NCBI GenBank assembly: GCA_033764075.1
Contig: JANRJH010000013.1
Coordinates: 160,992-224,991, forward strand
Reading direction: 5' to 3'
Length of the DNA: 64,000 nucleotides
Source of the DNA: M3007 sp033764075
GTDB lineage: Bacteria; Bacteroidota; Bacteroidia; Chitinophagales; Saprospiraceae
Every line of letters starts with the position of its first letter. Position 1 is the first letter of the stretch. This document shows, piece after piece, positions 1-8,247 of the stretch. The notes beneath the pieces were generated by a model. The model searched no databases. It had not been told where the DNA came from and saw only the letters and a list, made by a program, of their open reading frames with translations. The translations under genes were made by a program, and so were the position numbers.

Positions 1-1317
1 GCGCTGTACTGGCTTTTACTCCGCGCATTTTTAACCCGAAACCGGTGGTCCGATGCCGTGCTGCTGGGGGCTGTGATGGCGGGCATGGCGTACAGCAAAT
101 ACCACGGTGGACTGGTCGTTATTTTCACCTTGCTGGCATACCCCTCGCTGTTGCGTTCGGCCAAAACCTGGTTGGCGGCAGCCGTAGCGCTCCTGCTCTT
201 CACGCCGCACTTGTGGTGGCAATTCCACCACGAATGGGTGACTTTCCGCTTCCACCTGATCGAACGCCAGGGCTCGGACCCCTTTCGCTGGAAGTATTTC
301 GCCGAATTCATCGGCGGACAAATGGGGCTGTACGGCCCTTTGATGGCCATTCCGTTGTGCTGGCTCGCCTTTCGGTACCGGCCGGCCGACACATTTGAGA
401 AAGTGCTTTCCTGGAATGCCATCGGTTTTTTTCTCTTCTTTTTGCTGATGAGCTTCAAGGGGCATCCCGAACCCAATTGGACCAGCCCGGCACTGGTACC
501 CCTGCTCGTGCTGGCCACTAAAAAACTGGCCGCGACCACCAAACCCACGCGATGGATTTACGCTTTGGCACTGCCGAGCCTCCTGCTTATCCTGTTTGGC
601 CGGGCCACCATGATGTTCGACTTTTTTCCACCCACCCTGCACATTACCCGGGAATTTCACGGAGCCAAAGCCTGGGCCCAGGCGCTGGCATCGCACACCG
701 GGCGTCGACCGGCCTTGTTCACCAACTCCTACCAGGATCCCTCCAAGTACTACTTTTATACCGGCGTACCGGCCACGCCGCACCACAACTACGGGCGAAA
801 CCGCAGAAGTCAGTTCGACTACATGCCCATCCTGGAAAATATGCGCGGAAAAGAAGTGGCCTACATGGTCTGCCGGCCTGGCGGTCCGGGGGGCTTCAGT
901 TGTGACACGCTGGTTGCCGGAAACCAACAGACCGGCTTCCGGATCATCCGAAATTTTCAGCTGTATCCGAAGGTAACGGTAACGCCGGTCGGCTGGCCGG
1001 CACGCATACCGGCGGACACACTGTTGCGCTTACCCGTGGCGGTGTACAATGGTCACCCGTTTGCGGTGCATTACCAGGCCTGCCCGGACTATCCGCCAAC
1101 CTGGGGCATTGGTTTCTCTTTCGACAAACGCTCCGGCAACCCCACTACGCATCAGGAGATTTCTCTTGATGTACACCCCCCCGGCGCCACCCTCGCCGAT
1201 ACGCTCGTGGTGCGCAGTCCGGCCACGCCGGGCCGGTACTTTATCGTCTTCGGGATCCGGTACGACGCCGAGCCACCCGGCAGAAACGGAGAACCGTTTC
1301 CGGTGGAGGTGTATTAG
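1..1317 (+). CDS. GT39-type membrane glycosyltransferase (5' partial)
   Basis: The reading frame is open from the first base and ends at TAG 1315-1317, so the true start lies outside the window. The visible 438 residues contain about five hydrophobic segments (near nt 55-150, 170-225, 320-375, 405-450 and 550-600) and a soluble C-terminal tail. The segment FHHEWVTFRFHL is typical of the ArnT/PMT-like dolichyl- or undecaprenyl-phosphate sugar transferases of family GT39 (PMT_2). Members move a sugar from a polyprenyl-phosphate carrier onto a lipid or protein at the outer face of the inner membrane; the acceptor cannot be read here. The N-terminal catalytic Asp/Glu loop is outside the window, so the family call rests on the C-terminal half. 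The stop overlaps the stop of the convergent next gene. Confidence 0.72.
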   Translation, partial: ALYWLLLRAFLTRNRWSDAVLLGAVMAGMAYSKYHGGLVVIFTLLAYPSLLRSAKTWLAAAVALLLFTPHLWWQFHHEWVTFRFHLIERQGSDPFRWKYFAEFIGGQMGLYGPLMAIPLCWLAFRYRPADTFEKVLSWNAIGFFLFFLLMSFKGHPEPNWTSPALVPLLVLATKKLAATTKPTRWIYALALPSLLLILFGRATMMFDFFPPTLHITREFHGAKAWAQALASHTGRRPALFTNSYQDPSKYYFYTGVPATPHHNYGRNRRSQFDYMPILENMRGKEVAYMVCRPGGPGGFSCDTLVAGNQQTGFRIIRNFQLYPKVTVTPVGWPARIPADTLLRLPVAVYNGHPFAVHYQACPDYPPTWGIGFSFDKRSGNPTTHQEISLDVHPPGATLADTLVVRSPATPGRYFIVFGIRYDAEPPGRNGEPFPVEVY

Positions 1318-2030
1318 CGGTTGATTGGCGGCGTAAGCCGGTCAAGGGGGTACCAGTTGCCCCACCAGTCGTAGTACTCCAGGTTGTTAAAAAAGAGCTT
1401 GTAATCAAACTCGCTCGGGATGTCGTACACAAATCCCGGATAATAATAGCGAAGGCCAAAATTTTTGGCCGCCTCGATCTCGCGCAACATGGTGTAGGTG
1501 CCCAGGCTGCGGGTGGTTTCAGACGGATCGAAAATACCGTAATTGCCCGACATGCTGCGTTTGCCCAGGTGGAAGAAGCTGGACGCGACCATTCGATCCT
1601 GCAGGAAAACGTCGAATTGCATGCCGTGGCTGGGCATGATGCTGCTCCAGGGACTGAAAAAGCCGTAAATCGTGGATGGTTTGTTGTGGCTGAAACGTTC
1701 GGCGTGCAGTTCGAACAAGTGTTCATGGCGTTCTGTGATGCGAATGCTGCGGCGATAAACCGTCAGATCCAGATTCCGGCGCAGGGTACGGCGCTGACTT
1801 TTGGAGAATGTAAAACCATCGAGGCGGATGCGGAGCATAATGACGCGACAAGCCTCTCCGCGCCACTCCCAATGGTTGCGCCTGAACATCAGATCGGCCC
1901 AGTAGCACCACCCGTCTTCGCAAAAATGGTCAAAAACCAGCGGGGAAAACGGCTGCATAGGCACATACTCCTCCACAACGTGCGGGTTGAAGGCCAAATC
2001 CCTGAAACGGTTAACCGTTTGTATATGCAT
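1314..2030 (-). CDS. Ate1/Bpt-like aminoacyl-tRNA-protein transferase
   Basis: This 238-residue protein resembles the arginyl-/leucyl-tRNA-protein transferase family, which adds Arg or Leu to protein N-termini in the N-degron pathway. The block FSKSQRRTLRRNLDL (about residues 74-88) corresponds to the family's SrSQRRvlrRN motif. A later block with GTYTMLREIEAAK, YYYPGFVYD and FDYKLFFNNLEYYDW matches the GNAT-like C-terminal fold with its YYpGY and mDYK...LEy signatures. The usual Cys-rich N-terminal segment that binds zinc, heme or Fe-S is reduced: only FCEDGWC and RGEAC remain, not the CxxC pairs. The start ATG (2030) faces threonine aldolase across a shared promoter region. Substrate (Arg or Leu) cannot be told from sequence. 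The alternative is a diverged GNAT-like protein with another role. Confidence 0.6.
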   Translation of the reverse strand: MHIQTVNRFRDLAFNPHVVEEYVPMQPFSPLVFDHFCEDGWCYWADLMFRRNHWEWRGEACRVIMLRIRLDGFTFSKSQRRTLRRNLDLTVYRRSIRITERHEHLFELHAERFSHNKPSTIYGFFSPWSSIMPSHGMQFDVFLQDRMVASSFFHLGKRSMSGNYGIFDPSETTRSLGTYTMLREIEAAKNFGLRYYYPGFVYDIPSEFDYKLFFNNLEYYDWWGNWYPLDRLTPPINR

Positions 2031-2073
2031 ATTAACAACCGGGCGGTTTGCGAAGTATTGCGATATCGGGTGG

Positions 2074-2081
2074 CAAAATTA
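2074..2081 (-). promoter_or_regulatory. candidate -7 element for the Ate1/Bpt-like gene
   Basis: The minus strand reads TAATTTTG, matching the Bacteroidota -7 consensus TAnnTTTG, 44 bases before the start codon. I find no TTTG at the usual 19-21 base spacing, so this is half a promoter. It lies 13 bases from a similar element for the divergent gene. Confidence 0.3.
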
Positions 2082-2093
2082 GTATATCCAGAC

Positions 2094-2101
2094 TATTTTT
2101 G
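2094..2101 (+). promoter_or_regulatory. candidate -7 element for threonine aldolase
   Basis: TATTTTTG matches the Bacteroidota TAnnTTTG octamer and would give a leader of about 40 bases before the TTG start at 2148. No clear -33 TTTG is seen at the right spacing. Confidence 0.3.
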
Positions 2102-2147
2102 CCGCTATGTACACGACATTTTCCCATCTTGTTACTTTTCGACCGGC

Positions 2148-3179
2148 TTGATCAACCTCATCTCCGATACCACAACCCGGCCAACCCCCGGCATGCTCAG
2201 GGCCATGATGGCCGCCGAAGTCGGCGACGATGTGTTTCGCGAAGACCCCTCCGTCAACCAGTTGGAGGCCTATTGCGCCGACCTGTTCGGGCACGAAGCT
2301 GCGTTGTTTTGCCCCTCGGGCACCATGACCAACCAGATCGCCCTGAAGGTGCACACCCGCCCGCTCGACGAAGTAATCTGCGACGAGATGAGCCACATCT
2401 ATCAGTATGAGGTGGCGGGTTACGCGTTTAACAGCGGCATTGGTGTCAACCTCATCCGCACACCAAACGGCATTCTGAACGCCGAACAAGTGGAGGCCGC
2501 CATCCGGCCCCGGCACGACTGGCTGCCCAAAAGCACCCTGGTGGTGCTCGAAAATACCTGCAACCGCGGCGGCGGCAGCGTTTACCACCTGGAAACCATG
2601 CGCGCCATTCAGCAAGTGTGCAAAAAACACGGACTGGCGTTGCACCTCGACGGCGCCCGGCTGTTCAACGCCCTGGCAGAGACCGGGGATTCCATACGCG
2701 ACACAGGCGCGGTTTTCGACTCCGTCAGCCTGTGCCTGTCGAAAGGACTTGGCGCGCCCGTAGGATCGGTGCTTACCGGCCCGAAGGACTTCATTGCCGA
2801 GGCGCGGCGCGTGCGCAAGGTCATGGGCGGCGGCATGCGGCAAGCGGGGTACCTGGCGGCTGCCGGGTTGTACGCCCTGCAACACCACGTGCAACGGCTG
2901 CCCGAAGACCACGCCCACGCCCGCATGCTGGCCGGCGCTCTGCAGGAATTGCCTTATGTGACCGATATCCGGCCTGTGGAAAGCAATATTGTTATTTTTG
3001 ATCTGGTGCCGCCGATGCCGCCGGCGTCTTTCATCGCATTTTTAAACAAAAACGGCATCAAAGTGTCCGGTTTTGGGCCAAATACCATTCGGATGGTGAC
3101 GCACCTGGATGTCAGCCGGGAAATGATTGATCGGGTGATCGCTGTTTTGACCAGTTGGCGCGGCGAACAGCATAAATAA
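2148..3179 (+). CDS. L-threonine aldolase (low-specificity)
   Basis: The protein (343 aa) is a PLP-dependent fold-type I aldolase that splits L-threonine/allo-threonine to glycine and acetaldehyde. It opens with NLISDTTTRPTP, followed by AEVGDDVFREDP, which are the family's signature N-terminal blocks. HLDGARLFNA is the PLP-ring region, and SLCLSKGLGAPVGS carries the PLP lysine. The frame stays open far upstream, to 1569, but that part is antisense to the Ate1-like gene and has no family similarity. I therefore chose the TTG at 2148, which gives the usual N-terminus and length. The 3' end overlaps the convergent GNAT gene by 68 bases. Confidence 0.9.
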   Translation: MINLISDTTTRPTPGMLRAMMAAEVGDDVFREDPSVNQLEAYCADLFGHEAALFCPSGTMTNQIALKVHTRPLDEVICDEMSHIYQYEVAGYAFNSGIGVNLIRTPNGILNAEQVEAAIRPRHDWLPKSTLVVLENTCNRGGGSVYHLETMRAIQQVCKKHGLALHLDGARLFNALAETGDSIRDTGAVFDSVSLCLSKGLGAPVGSVLTGPKDFIAEARRVRKVMGGGMRQAGYLAAAGLYALQHHVQRLPEDHAHARMLAGALQELPYVTDIRPVESNIVIFDLVPPMPPASFIAFLNKNGIKVSGFGPNTIRMVTHLDVSREMIDRVIAVLTSWRGEQHK

Positions 3180-3654
3180 GTTCGTCCTCAAAAACCCCGT
3201 TTTTGAACAGGATCTCGTCCATGCGCGCCTCCAGTATGAACCCGGTTTTTTCCAATACGCGCTGGGAGGCCAGATTAGATCCGAACGGTCGTGCGAATAT
3301 CCGTTCAATATCCAGGTTTTCAAATCCGAAATCGATCATTTGCGCAATGGCCCGGGTGATGATGCCGTTCCCCCAGAACGGTTCGGCCAGCCAGTAGCCC
3401 AATTCTGCATTTTTGCGGTAGATGTCGGTTTGTGGATGCAGTCCGATGCCGCCGGACGCCGCCCCGTGGATGTCAATGGTGAAAACCGTGACGGGATCGG
3501 CCTGCAGGGTCATTTCAATGAATCGCCGGCCGTCCTCCGCCGTGTAGGGATGCGGAAAGCGGTCGGTCAGGTTTTTGGCGATGTGGTAATTGTTGGCGTA
3601 GCGCACCAAACTGTCTACATCGTTCAGGGTGAAAGGGCGGAGATGGAAGTGCAT
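3112..3654 (-). CDS. GNAT family N-acetyltransferase (RimJ/RimL type)
   Basis: A 180-residue single-domain acetyltransferase of the RimJ/RimL subfamily. LRPFTLNDVDSLVRYANN at the N-terminus, PYTAEDGRRFI, GYWLAEPFWGNGIITRA (the acetyl-CoA loop region) and FGSNLASQRVLEKTGF are the usual conserved blocks. Such enzymes acetylate protein N-termini, amino acids or small amines; the substrate is unknown here. ATG 3654 was chosen because LRPF sits a few residues in; codons at 3693 and 3735 would add a non-homologous extension. It lies 102 bases downstream of metZ on the same strand and overlaps the convergent aldolase gene. Confidence 0.85.
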   Translation of the reverse strand: MHFHLRPFTLNDVDSLVRYANNYHIAKNLTDRFPHPYTAEDGRRFIEMTLQADPVTVFTIDIHGAASGGIGLHPQTDIYRKNAELGYWLAEPFWGNGIITRAIAQMIDFGFENLDIERIFARPFGSNLASQRVLEKTGFILEARMDEILFKNGVFEDELIYAVRRANWSKQRSPDQSFPG

Positions 3655-3756
3655 GTGTTGGTGGGTAGCATTGGTGTGGCTGATGGCCATCATACGATGG
3701 AAGGGGGGGCAAGCAGCGTTATCAACTTTTCGCAAAAGTCAAAACGCAAGCAGATC

Positions 3757-4953
3757 TCAATCGCGGCGCAGTGCCTGCTCCACATCCCGGATCACATCCT
3801 CCACATTCTCCAAACCCACAGAAATGCGCACGAGCCCCGGTGTGATGCCTACGGCGGCTTTTTCCTCGACAGACAGCTTGGAATGGGTGGTGGATGCCGG
3901 ATGGGAGGCGATGCTGCGACTGTCGCCGAGGTTATTGGTCAAAGAGAGCAGCTTGAGGTGATTCAGGAAGCGGCTGCCCGTTTCTATGCCACCTTTCAGT
4001 TCAAATGTAATGATGCCGCCGCCGTTTGCCATTTGTTTTTTCGCCACCGCATGCTGAGGATGACTTTCAAGGAAAGGGTATTTAACCCATTCAACATACG
4101 GATTGCCCTGCAGCGCGCGTGCGAGCGCCAGGGCGTTTTGGGCGTGCCTTTCCATACGCAGGCTAAGCGTTTCCAGGCTCTTGCTGAGCACCCAGGCGTT
4201 GAAGGGGCTCATGGCGGGTCCGGCGTTGCGGGTAAATAGATACAAGGGGTAAATCAGTTCTTCCCGGCCGACAACCACACCGCCGAGTACACGGCCCTGC
4301 CCATCCATGAACTTGGTTGCGGAATGCACGACCAGATCCGCACCAAAGCGAATGGGTTGTTGCACCGCCGGCGTGGCAAAGCAGTTGTCTACTACGTACA
4401 GGATATTATGCCTTCGGCAGATATCCCCGAGCAGTTCCAGATCGATGATGTCCAGTCCAGGGTTTGACGGGCTTTCCACATACAGCATTTTGGTGTTGGG
4501 CTGCACCAGCGTTTCGATGGTTTCGGGCTGGTTCATGTCGAAGTACGTTTGTGTAATGCCCCATTTGGGCAAGTACCTGGTCAGCAAGGTGTGGGTGGAG
4601 CCGAACACAGCCGAAGCCGACAGGATGTGGTCGCCCTGTTGGAGGAAGGTCATGAAGGTGGAAAACACAGCCGCCATGCCCGAGGCGGTGGCGATGCCGT
4701 CTTCGGCGCCTTCAAGGTCGGCCACTTTGGCGATGAACTCGTCCACCGTAGGGTTGGAAAAGCGGGAGTAGATGTTGACGTCTAGGCTATCATCGGCAAA
4801 TGCAGCAGCCATTTCCTCCGCCGAGTCGTACACAAAACTGGAAGTGAGGAACAGCGAGGTGCTGTGCTCGCGCTCACGGCTGCGGCGTCGCTGCAGGCGA
4901 ATGGCACGGGTTTCGGGCCCGTATTGGTCGGGGGGAAAGCGGTTGTCGGACAT
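3757..4953 (-). CDS. metZ: O-succinylhomoserine sulfhydrylase (Cys/Met metabolism PLP enzyme)
   Basis: A 398-residue PLP enzyme of the cystathionine gamma-synthase superfamily. It has YSRFSNPT (62-69), ASGMAA (90-95), VESPSNPGLDI (159-169) and the PLP lysine K214 in HSATKFMDGQGRVLGG. The SATK..DGQGRVLGG form is characteristic of MetZ, which uses H2S and O-succinylhomoserine to make homocysteine directly. MetY (O-acetylhomoserine) is the main alternative, and activity on either ester cannot be told from sequence. It follows cysN by 101 bases in the same direction, so the sulfide made by the sulfate pathway would feed this step. A -7-like element sits in that gap. Confidence 0.88.
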   Translation of the reverse strand: MSDNRFPPDQYGPETRAIRLQRRRSREREHSTSLFLTSSFVYDSAEEMAAAFADDSLDVNIYSRFSNPTVDEFIAKVADLEGAEDGIATASGMAAVFSTFMTFLQQGDHILSASAVFGSTHTLLTRYLPKWGITQTYFDMNQPETIETLVQPNTKMLYVESPSNPGLDIIDLELLGDICRRHNILYVVDNCFATPAVQQPIRFGADLVVHSATKFMDGQGRVLGGVVVGREELIYPLYLFTRNAGPAMSPFNAWVLSKSLETLSLRMERHAQNALALARALQGNPYVEWVKYPFLESHPQHAVAKKQMANGGGIITFELKGGIETGSRFLNHLKLLSLTNNLGDSRSIASHPASTTHSKLSVEEKAAVGITPGLVRISVGLENVEDVIRDVEQALRRD

Positions 4954-4976
4954 AAACGTCTGGGAAAGGTGAGGCG

Positions 4977-4984
4977 CAAAAATA
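4977..4984 (-). promoter_or_regulatory. candidate -7 element upstream of metZ
   Basis: The minus strand reads TATTTTTG in the cysN-metZ gap, 23 bases before the metZ ATG. It suggests that metZ can be expressed separately from the cys genes. No -33 partner is visible. Confidence 0.35.
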
Positions 4985-5054
4985 TTGAATAATGCCTGAG
5001 TCGGCTATTGGGGCGGCCCACCTGGCAGTCATTTTGTACTGACGCGCACCAACT

Positions 5055-6299
5055 TCACCGAACAAACCCCACCGCCACCGTAGCGTTGCTCTGCTCGTCG
5101 ATCAGAATAAAGGCGCCGTTTGCCCTGCTCTCATCATATGGTTGCACATAAATACACTCGGCAAGTTGTATGTCTACATTGCCGATGTCGTTCAGCTTGA
5201 ACGACCCGGGCTGTTCGGTCGGCCCAAACGTGCCCGTATCGACCAGTGTCAGCAATTGTTGTACTCTGGCCTGCAAGAGCTGGCTGCCGTATTGGAGCCA
5301 AAGTTTTTTTCCGGGAATAAGGGGTTGGTTGTCCATCCAGCAGATGGTCGCTTCGAGGCGCTTCAACGGCTTTAAACGGTGCGACAAACCGGCGATCAAC
5401 TGCCCCCGCGAAACGGAAAATTCGCCATCCAGCAACACACTGCAGTTTTCGCCAGCATGAACCGCTTCCACGGTTTGGCCGTACTGCTCCAACTGTTTGA
5501 TGGTGGCGGAATACCCCTCCGGCAGGATGTACACCTCGTCGCCACTGCGCAAAACACCGCTGCGCAACTTGCCCAAGTACGCCCTGTAGTCGTGCCATTC
5601 ACTGGTGCGTGGGCGGAGTACGTATTGTACCTGAAAGACCGGTTCATCTTCCCGAGCAGCCGACAGGGACACCTTCTGCAGCAATTGCAACAGCGGCAGC
5701 CCAGCGTACCAACCGGTAAGGGGCGATTTCTCTGCTATGTTTACGCCATGCAGCGCAGACACTGGAATGGATGCTACGCTTACGTCTGTCGGATTCAGCC
5801 CGCGAACCATTTCGGCAAATGCCTCGGTGATGTCGTTGAAGCGCGTTTCTTCGTAATCCACCAGATCCATTTTGTTTACACACAGCACGATATGTTTGAT
5901 TCCCAGTAATAAGGACAGATAAAGGTGACGGCGGGTTTGGGGGGTAATGCCCTTGCGTGCATCTGCCAGAATGAGGCTGAGCTCAGCCGTTGAAGCGCCG
6001 GTAATCATGTTGCGGGTGTACTCCAGGTGGCCCGGGGAGTCGGCTATCACAAATCGCCTTGAAGGCGTATTCAGGAAGATGTGCGACACATCGATGGTGA
6101 TGCCCTGCTCCCGCTCGGTCAGCAAACCGTCGGTGACGAGGGAAAAGTCGATGTAGTCAAACCCGCTTTTCCGGCTTTTTTGTTCAATCTGCCGGAGTTG
6201 GTCCTCTTTTATGGCGCCGGTTTCATACAACAAGCGGCCGATGAGTGTGCTTTTGCCATCGTCCACACTTCCGGCAGTGGCAATTTTGAGTAGATCCAT
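5055..6299 (-). CDS. cysN: Sulfate adenylyltransferase subunit 1 (GTPase)
   Basis: CysN (414 aa) is the regulatory GTPase of ATP sulfurylase; with CysD it makes adenosine 5'-phosphosulfate (APS) from sulfate and ATP. The EF-Tu-like GTPase motifs are clear: P-loop GSVDDGKS (10-17), the switch region EREQGITID (62-70), DSPGH (87-91) and NKMD (142-145). Two beta-barrel domains follow. There is no C-terminal APS kinase (CysC) fusion; the protein has the length of a CysN alone. The start is 12 bases downstream of cysD. Confidence 0.95.
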   Translation of the reverse strand: MDLLKIATAGSVDDGKSTLIGRLLYETGAIKEDQLRQIEQKSRKSGFDYIDFSLVTDGLLTEREQGITIDVSHIFLNTPSRRFVIADSPGHLEYTRNMITGASTAELSLILADARKGITPQTRRHLYLSLLLGIKHIVLCVNKMDLVDYEETRFNDITEAFAEMVRGLNPTDVSVASIPVSALHGVNIAEKSPLTGWYAGLPLLQLLQKVSLSAAREDEPVFQVQYVLRPRTSEWHDYRAYLGKLRSGVLRSGDEVYILPEGYSATIKQLEQYGQTVEAVHAGENCSVLLDGEFSVSRGQLIAGLSHRLKPLKRLEATICWMDNQPLIPGKKLWLQYGSQLLQARVQQLLTLVDTGTFGPTEQPGSFKLNDIGNVDIQLAECIYVQPYDESRANGAFILIDEQSNATVAVGFVR

Positions 6300-6311
6300 A
6301 CAAGAGGGATT

Positions 6312-7208
6312 TTAGAAGTAACCGACTTTTTTGCGTTCCTCCATGGCCGCCTCCGAGCGCCTGTCGTCCAACCGGGTGCCTCGTTCCGACACTTCCGAAC
6401 GGGCAATTTCCTGGATGACGCACTCCAGCGAGCGGGCTTCGGAAGGCACGGCGGCGGTGCAGGTCATGTCGCCTACGGTGCGAAAACGGACCCAGCGCAG
6501 TTGTACCTCGGCGGGCGCTGCTTCGGGAATGTATTCCGAGCGCGGGATGAGTTGACCGTTCCGTTGAATGACTTCGCGGCGGTGGGCAAAATAGATAGAC
6601 GGGACTTCGAGTTGTTCGCGTTGAATGTATCGCCAAACGTCGAGTTCGGTCCAATTGCTGATGGGGAATACCCGCACGTTTTCGCCAGGGTTAATGCGGC
6701 CGTTAAGGATGTCGAACAGTTCAGGGCGTTGGCGTTTTTCGTCCCATTGACCAAAGGCGTTGCGCACGGAAAAAATGCGCTCTTTGGCTCGTGCCTTTTC
6801 TTCGTCACGACGGGCACCACCGACACAGGCGTCGAACCCAAACTCTTCAATGGCGTCGAGCAGTGTAGTGGTTTGCAGACTGTTGCGGCCGGAAAAGGCG
6901 CCAGTTTCCTCCACAACTTTTCCCTGATCGATGCTGTCCTGCACATACCGGACGATCAAATCCATGCCCAATTGCTGCACCAGCCGGTCCCGAAAGTCAA
7001 TGGTTTCAGGGAAGTTGTGCCCGGTGTCGATGTGCAACAAGGGGAACGGGATTTTCCCGGGCGCGAAGGCCTTTTGTGCCAGTCGGACCAGTGTGATGGA
7101 GTCCTTGCCTCCGGAGAAAAGAATGACCGGGTTTTTGAACTGACCCGCCACCTCCCGAAGGATGTAAACGGCTTCGTTTTCGAGGCGGTTCAAAAGATTC
7201 GTTGTCAT
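6312..7208 (-). CDS. cysD: Sulfate adenylyltransferase subunit 2
   Basis: CysD (298 aa) is the catalytic ATP-PPase subunit of ATP sulfurylase. The PP-loop SGGKDS is at residues 32-37, followed by HIDTGHNFPET and GGARRDEEKARAKERIFS, all family signatures. The C-terminus with RCTAA-like TCTAAVPS and ERGTRLDDR is also typical. I chose ATG 7208 because the next residues align with E. coli CysD at the expected length of about 300; the upstream in-frame codons at 7244 and 7361 would overlap cysH. It lies 22 bases after cysH and 12 before cysN, so it is surely co-transcribed. Confidence 0.95.
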   Translation of the reverse strand: MTTNLLNRLENEAVYILREVAGQFKNPVILFSGGKDSITLVRLAQKAFAPGKIPFPLLHIDTGHNFPETIDFRDRLVQQLGMDLIVRYVQDSIDQGKVVEETGAFSGRNSLQTTTLLDAIEEFGFDACVGGARRDEEKARAKERIFSVRNAFGQWDEKRQRPELFDILNGRINPGENVRVFPISNWTELDVWRYIQREQLEVPSIYFAHRREVIQRNGQLIPRSEYIPEAAPAEVQLRWVRFRTVGDMTCTAAVPSEARSLECVIQEIARSEVSERGTRLDDRRSEAAMEERKKVGYF

Positions 7209-7230
7209 GAAGAGGGGATTGGTGATTGAT

Positions 7231-7935
7231 TCATTTTTGCCCATGGAGACCACATTCTTTATGAGATTGCTCCCACCACCAGCGGCCCGCGCGAATGTCC
7301 TCCCCGGGCTGAATGGCACGGGTGCAGGGGGCGCACCCGATGCTGACAAATCCTTGTTCATGGAGTTGGTTTTGCGGGATGTTGTTTTCCTGTAAAAAGG
7401 CTTGCACGTCGTCCAGGGTCCAATCCAGCAAGGGGTTGTATTTCAAGACGCCGAAAGATTCGTCGAAATCAAACAAGGCAAGTTGTTGCCTGTTTTCAGA
7501 CTGTCCGGCGCGTAGCCCGGTTATCCACACTTCCGTATTGGCCAGTGCTCTTTTCAACGGCTCGATTTTCCGAATTCGGCAGCAGGTTTTTCGCCGTTCT
7601 ACGCTGTCGTACATGCCCATGGGACCTTGTTCTTGCAGCAACGCTTCCACCGCGCGATTCTCGGGGTAATACACCTCTATTTTTGATTGGTAGCGGGCAA
7701 GTGTTCTGGAAAATACATTGTAGGTTTCTTCAAACAACCTTCCCGTATCCAGGGTAAATACCCTCACCGGCAATTGACGGCTGAAGATGTAGTGGCTGAT
7801 CACCTGGTCTTCCTGACCAAACGACGTAGAAAAGGCCACTTTTTCAGGAAAAGTCTGACACAGATATGCCAGTGCCTCCGGAATGGGCAGGTTTGCTATG
7901 GACTCTTTAATTTTTACGCGGTGTTTTGGTTCCAT
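7231..7935 (-). CDS. cysH: Assimilatory adenylyl-sulfate (APS) reductase
   Basis: A 234-residue CysH-family thiol-dependent reductase that reduces APS (or PAPS) to sulfite and AMP. STSFGQEDQV, TLDTGRLFEETY and GLRAGQS are family motifs. Two cysteine pairs, C118-C119 and C201-x-x-C204, are the ligands of the [4Fe-4S] cluster found in the APS-specific type, and ECGLH near the end carries the catalytic Cys228. No APS kinase gene is present here, which agrees with direct use of APS. The start ATG 7935 lies inside the DUF2061 gene (29-base overlap). Sulfite reductase is not in the window. Confidence 0.92.
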   Translation of the reverse strand: MEPKHRVKIKESIANLPIPEALAYLCQTFPEKVAFSTSFGQEDQVISHYIFSRQLPVRVFTLDTGRLFEETYNVFSRTLARYQSKIEVYYPENRAVEALLQEQGPMGMYDSVERRKTCCRIRKIEPLKRALANTEVWITGLRAGQSENRQQLALFDFDESFGVLKYNPLLDWTLDDVQAFLQENNIPQNQLHEQGFVSIGCAPCTRAIQPGEDIRAGRWWWEQSHKECGLHGQK

Positions 7936-8185
7936 ATTTTCCCCATTGAATGTTGTTCCAGGCGCGCTCGTGCAGGTAATACAGCAGCATTTTGGTTCCC
8001 AATTCCACTGTTCCAATGGAAAAGGCAATGATTAGTTTTCCGGTGATGATATAAGAAATCACCATGGTGTCTATGGTGCCCACCGTCCTCCAGGTCAACG
8101 CTTTCAGCATGCTCCTGGACATGCGTTCTTTCCCTGCTTGTTCCGAAAGCGCCCGCTTGCGTTCTGAAATTTGTTCGAGTAGCAT
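7907..8185 (-). CDS. DUF2061 small membrane protein
   Basis: A 92-residue protein matching the DUF2061 pattern: LKALTWRTVGTIDTMVISYIITG (one membrane segment), then AFSIGTVELGTKMLLYYLHERAWNNI. The domain is often next to, or fused with, sulfate-assimilation enzymes; its function is unknown. Here it is the first gene of the cys run and overlaps cysH by 29 bases, which suggests translational coupling. ATG 8185 gives the compact family length; the frame continues to 8266 but that adds only a hydrophobic stretch overlapping the intergenic regulatory DNA. Confidence 0.8.
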   Translation of the reverse strand: MLLEQISERKRALSEQAGKERMSRSMLKALTWRTVGTIDTMVISYIITGKLIIAFSIGTVELGTKMLLYYLHERAWNNIQWGKYGTKTPRKN

Positions 8186-8218
8186 AATAAGCTTAAGAAG
8201 CGGCAAATGTAAGCACAC

Positions 8219-8226
8219 CAAACCTA
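8219..8226 (-). promoter_or_regulatory. candidate -7 element of the cys operon
   Basis: The minus strand reads TAGGTTTG, a TAnnTTTG match 33 bases before the DUF2061 start. No TTTG is seen 19-21 bases upstream; that place is occupied by the GTTTAA repeats at 8248-8264, which would suit an activator- or repressor-dependent promoter. Confidence 0.35.
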
Positions 8227-8247
8227 CTAAAAAAATAAAACCTATAT

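Noticed and set aside
1569..2147. Upstream part of the threonine aldolase frame
   Set aside because: Antisense to the Ate1/Bpt-like gene and not part of the aldolase family; the aldolase starts at 2148.
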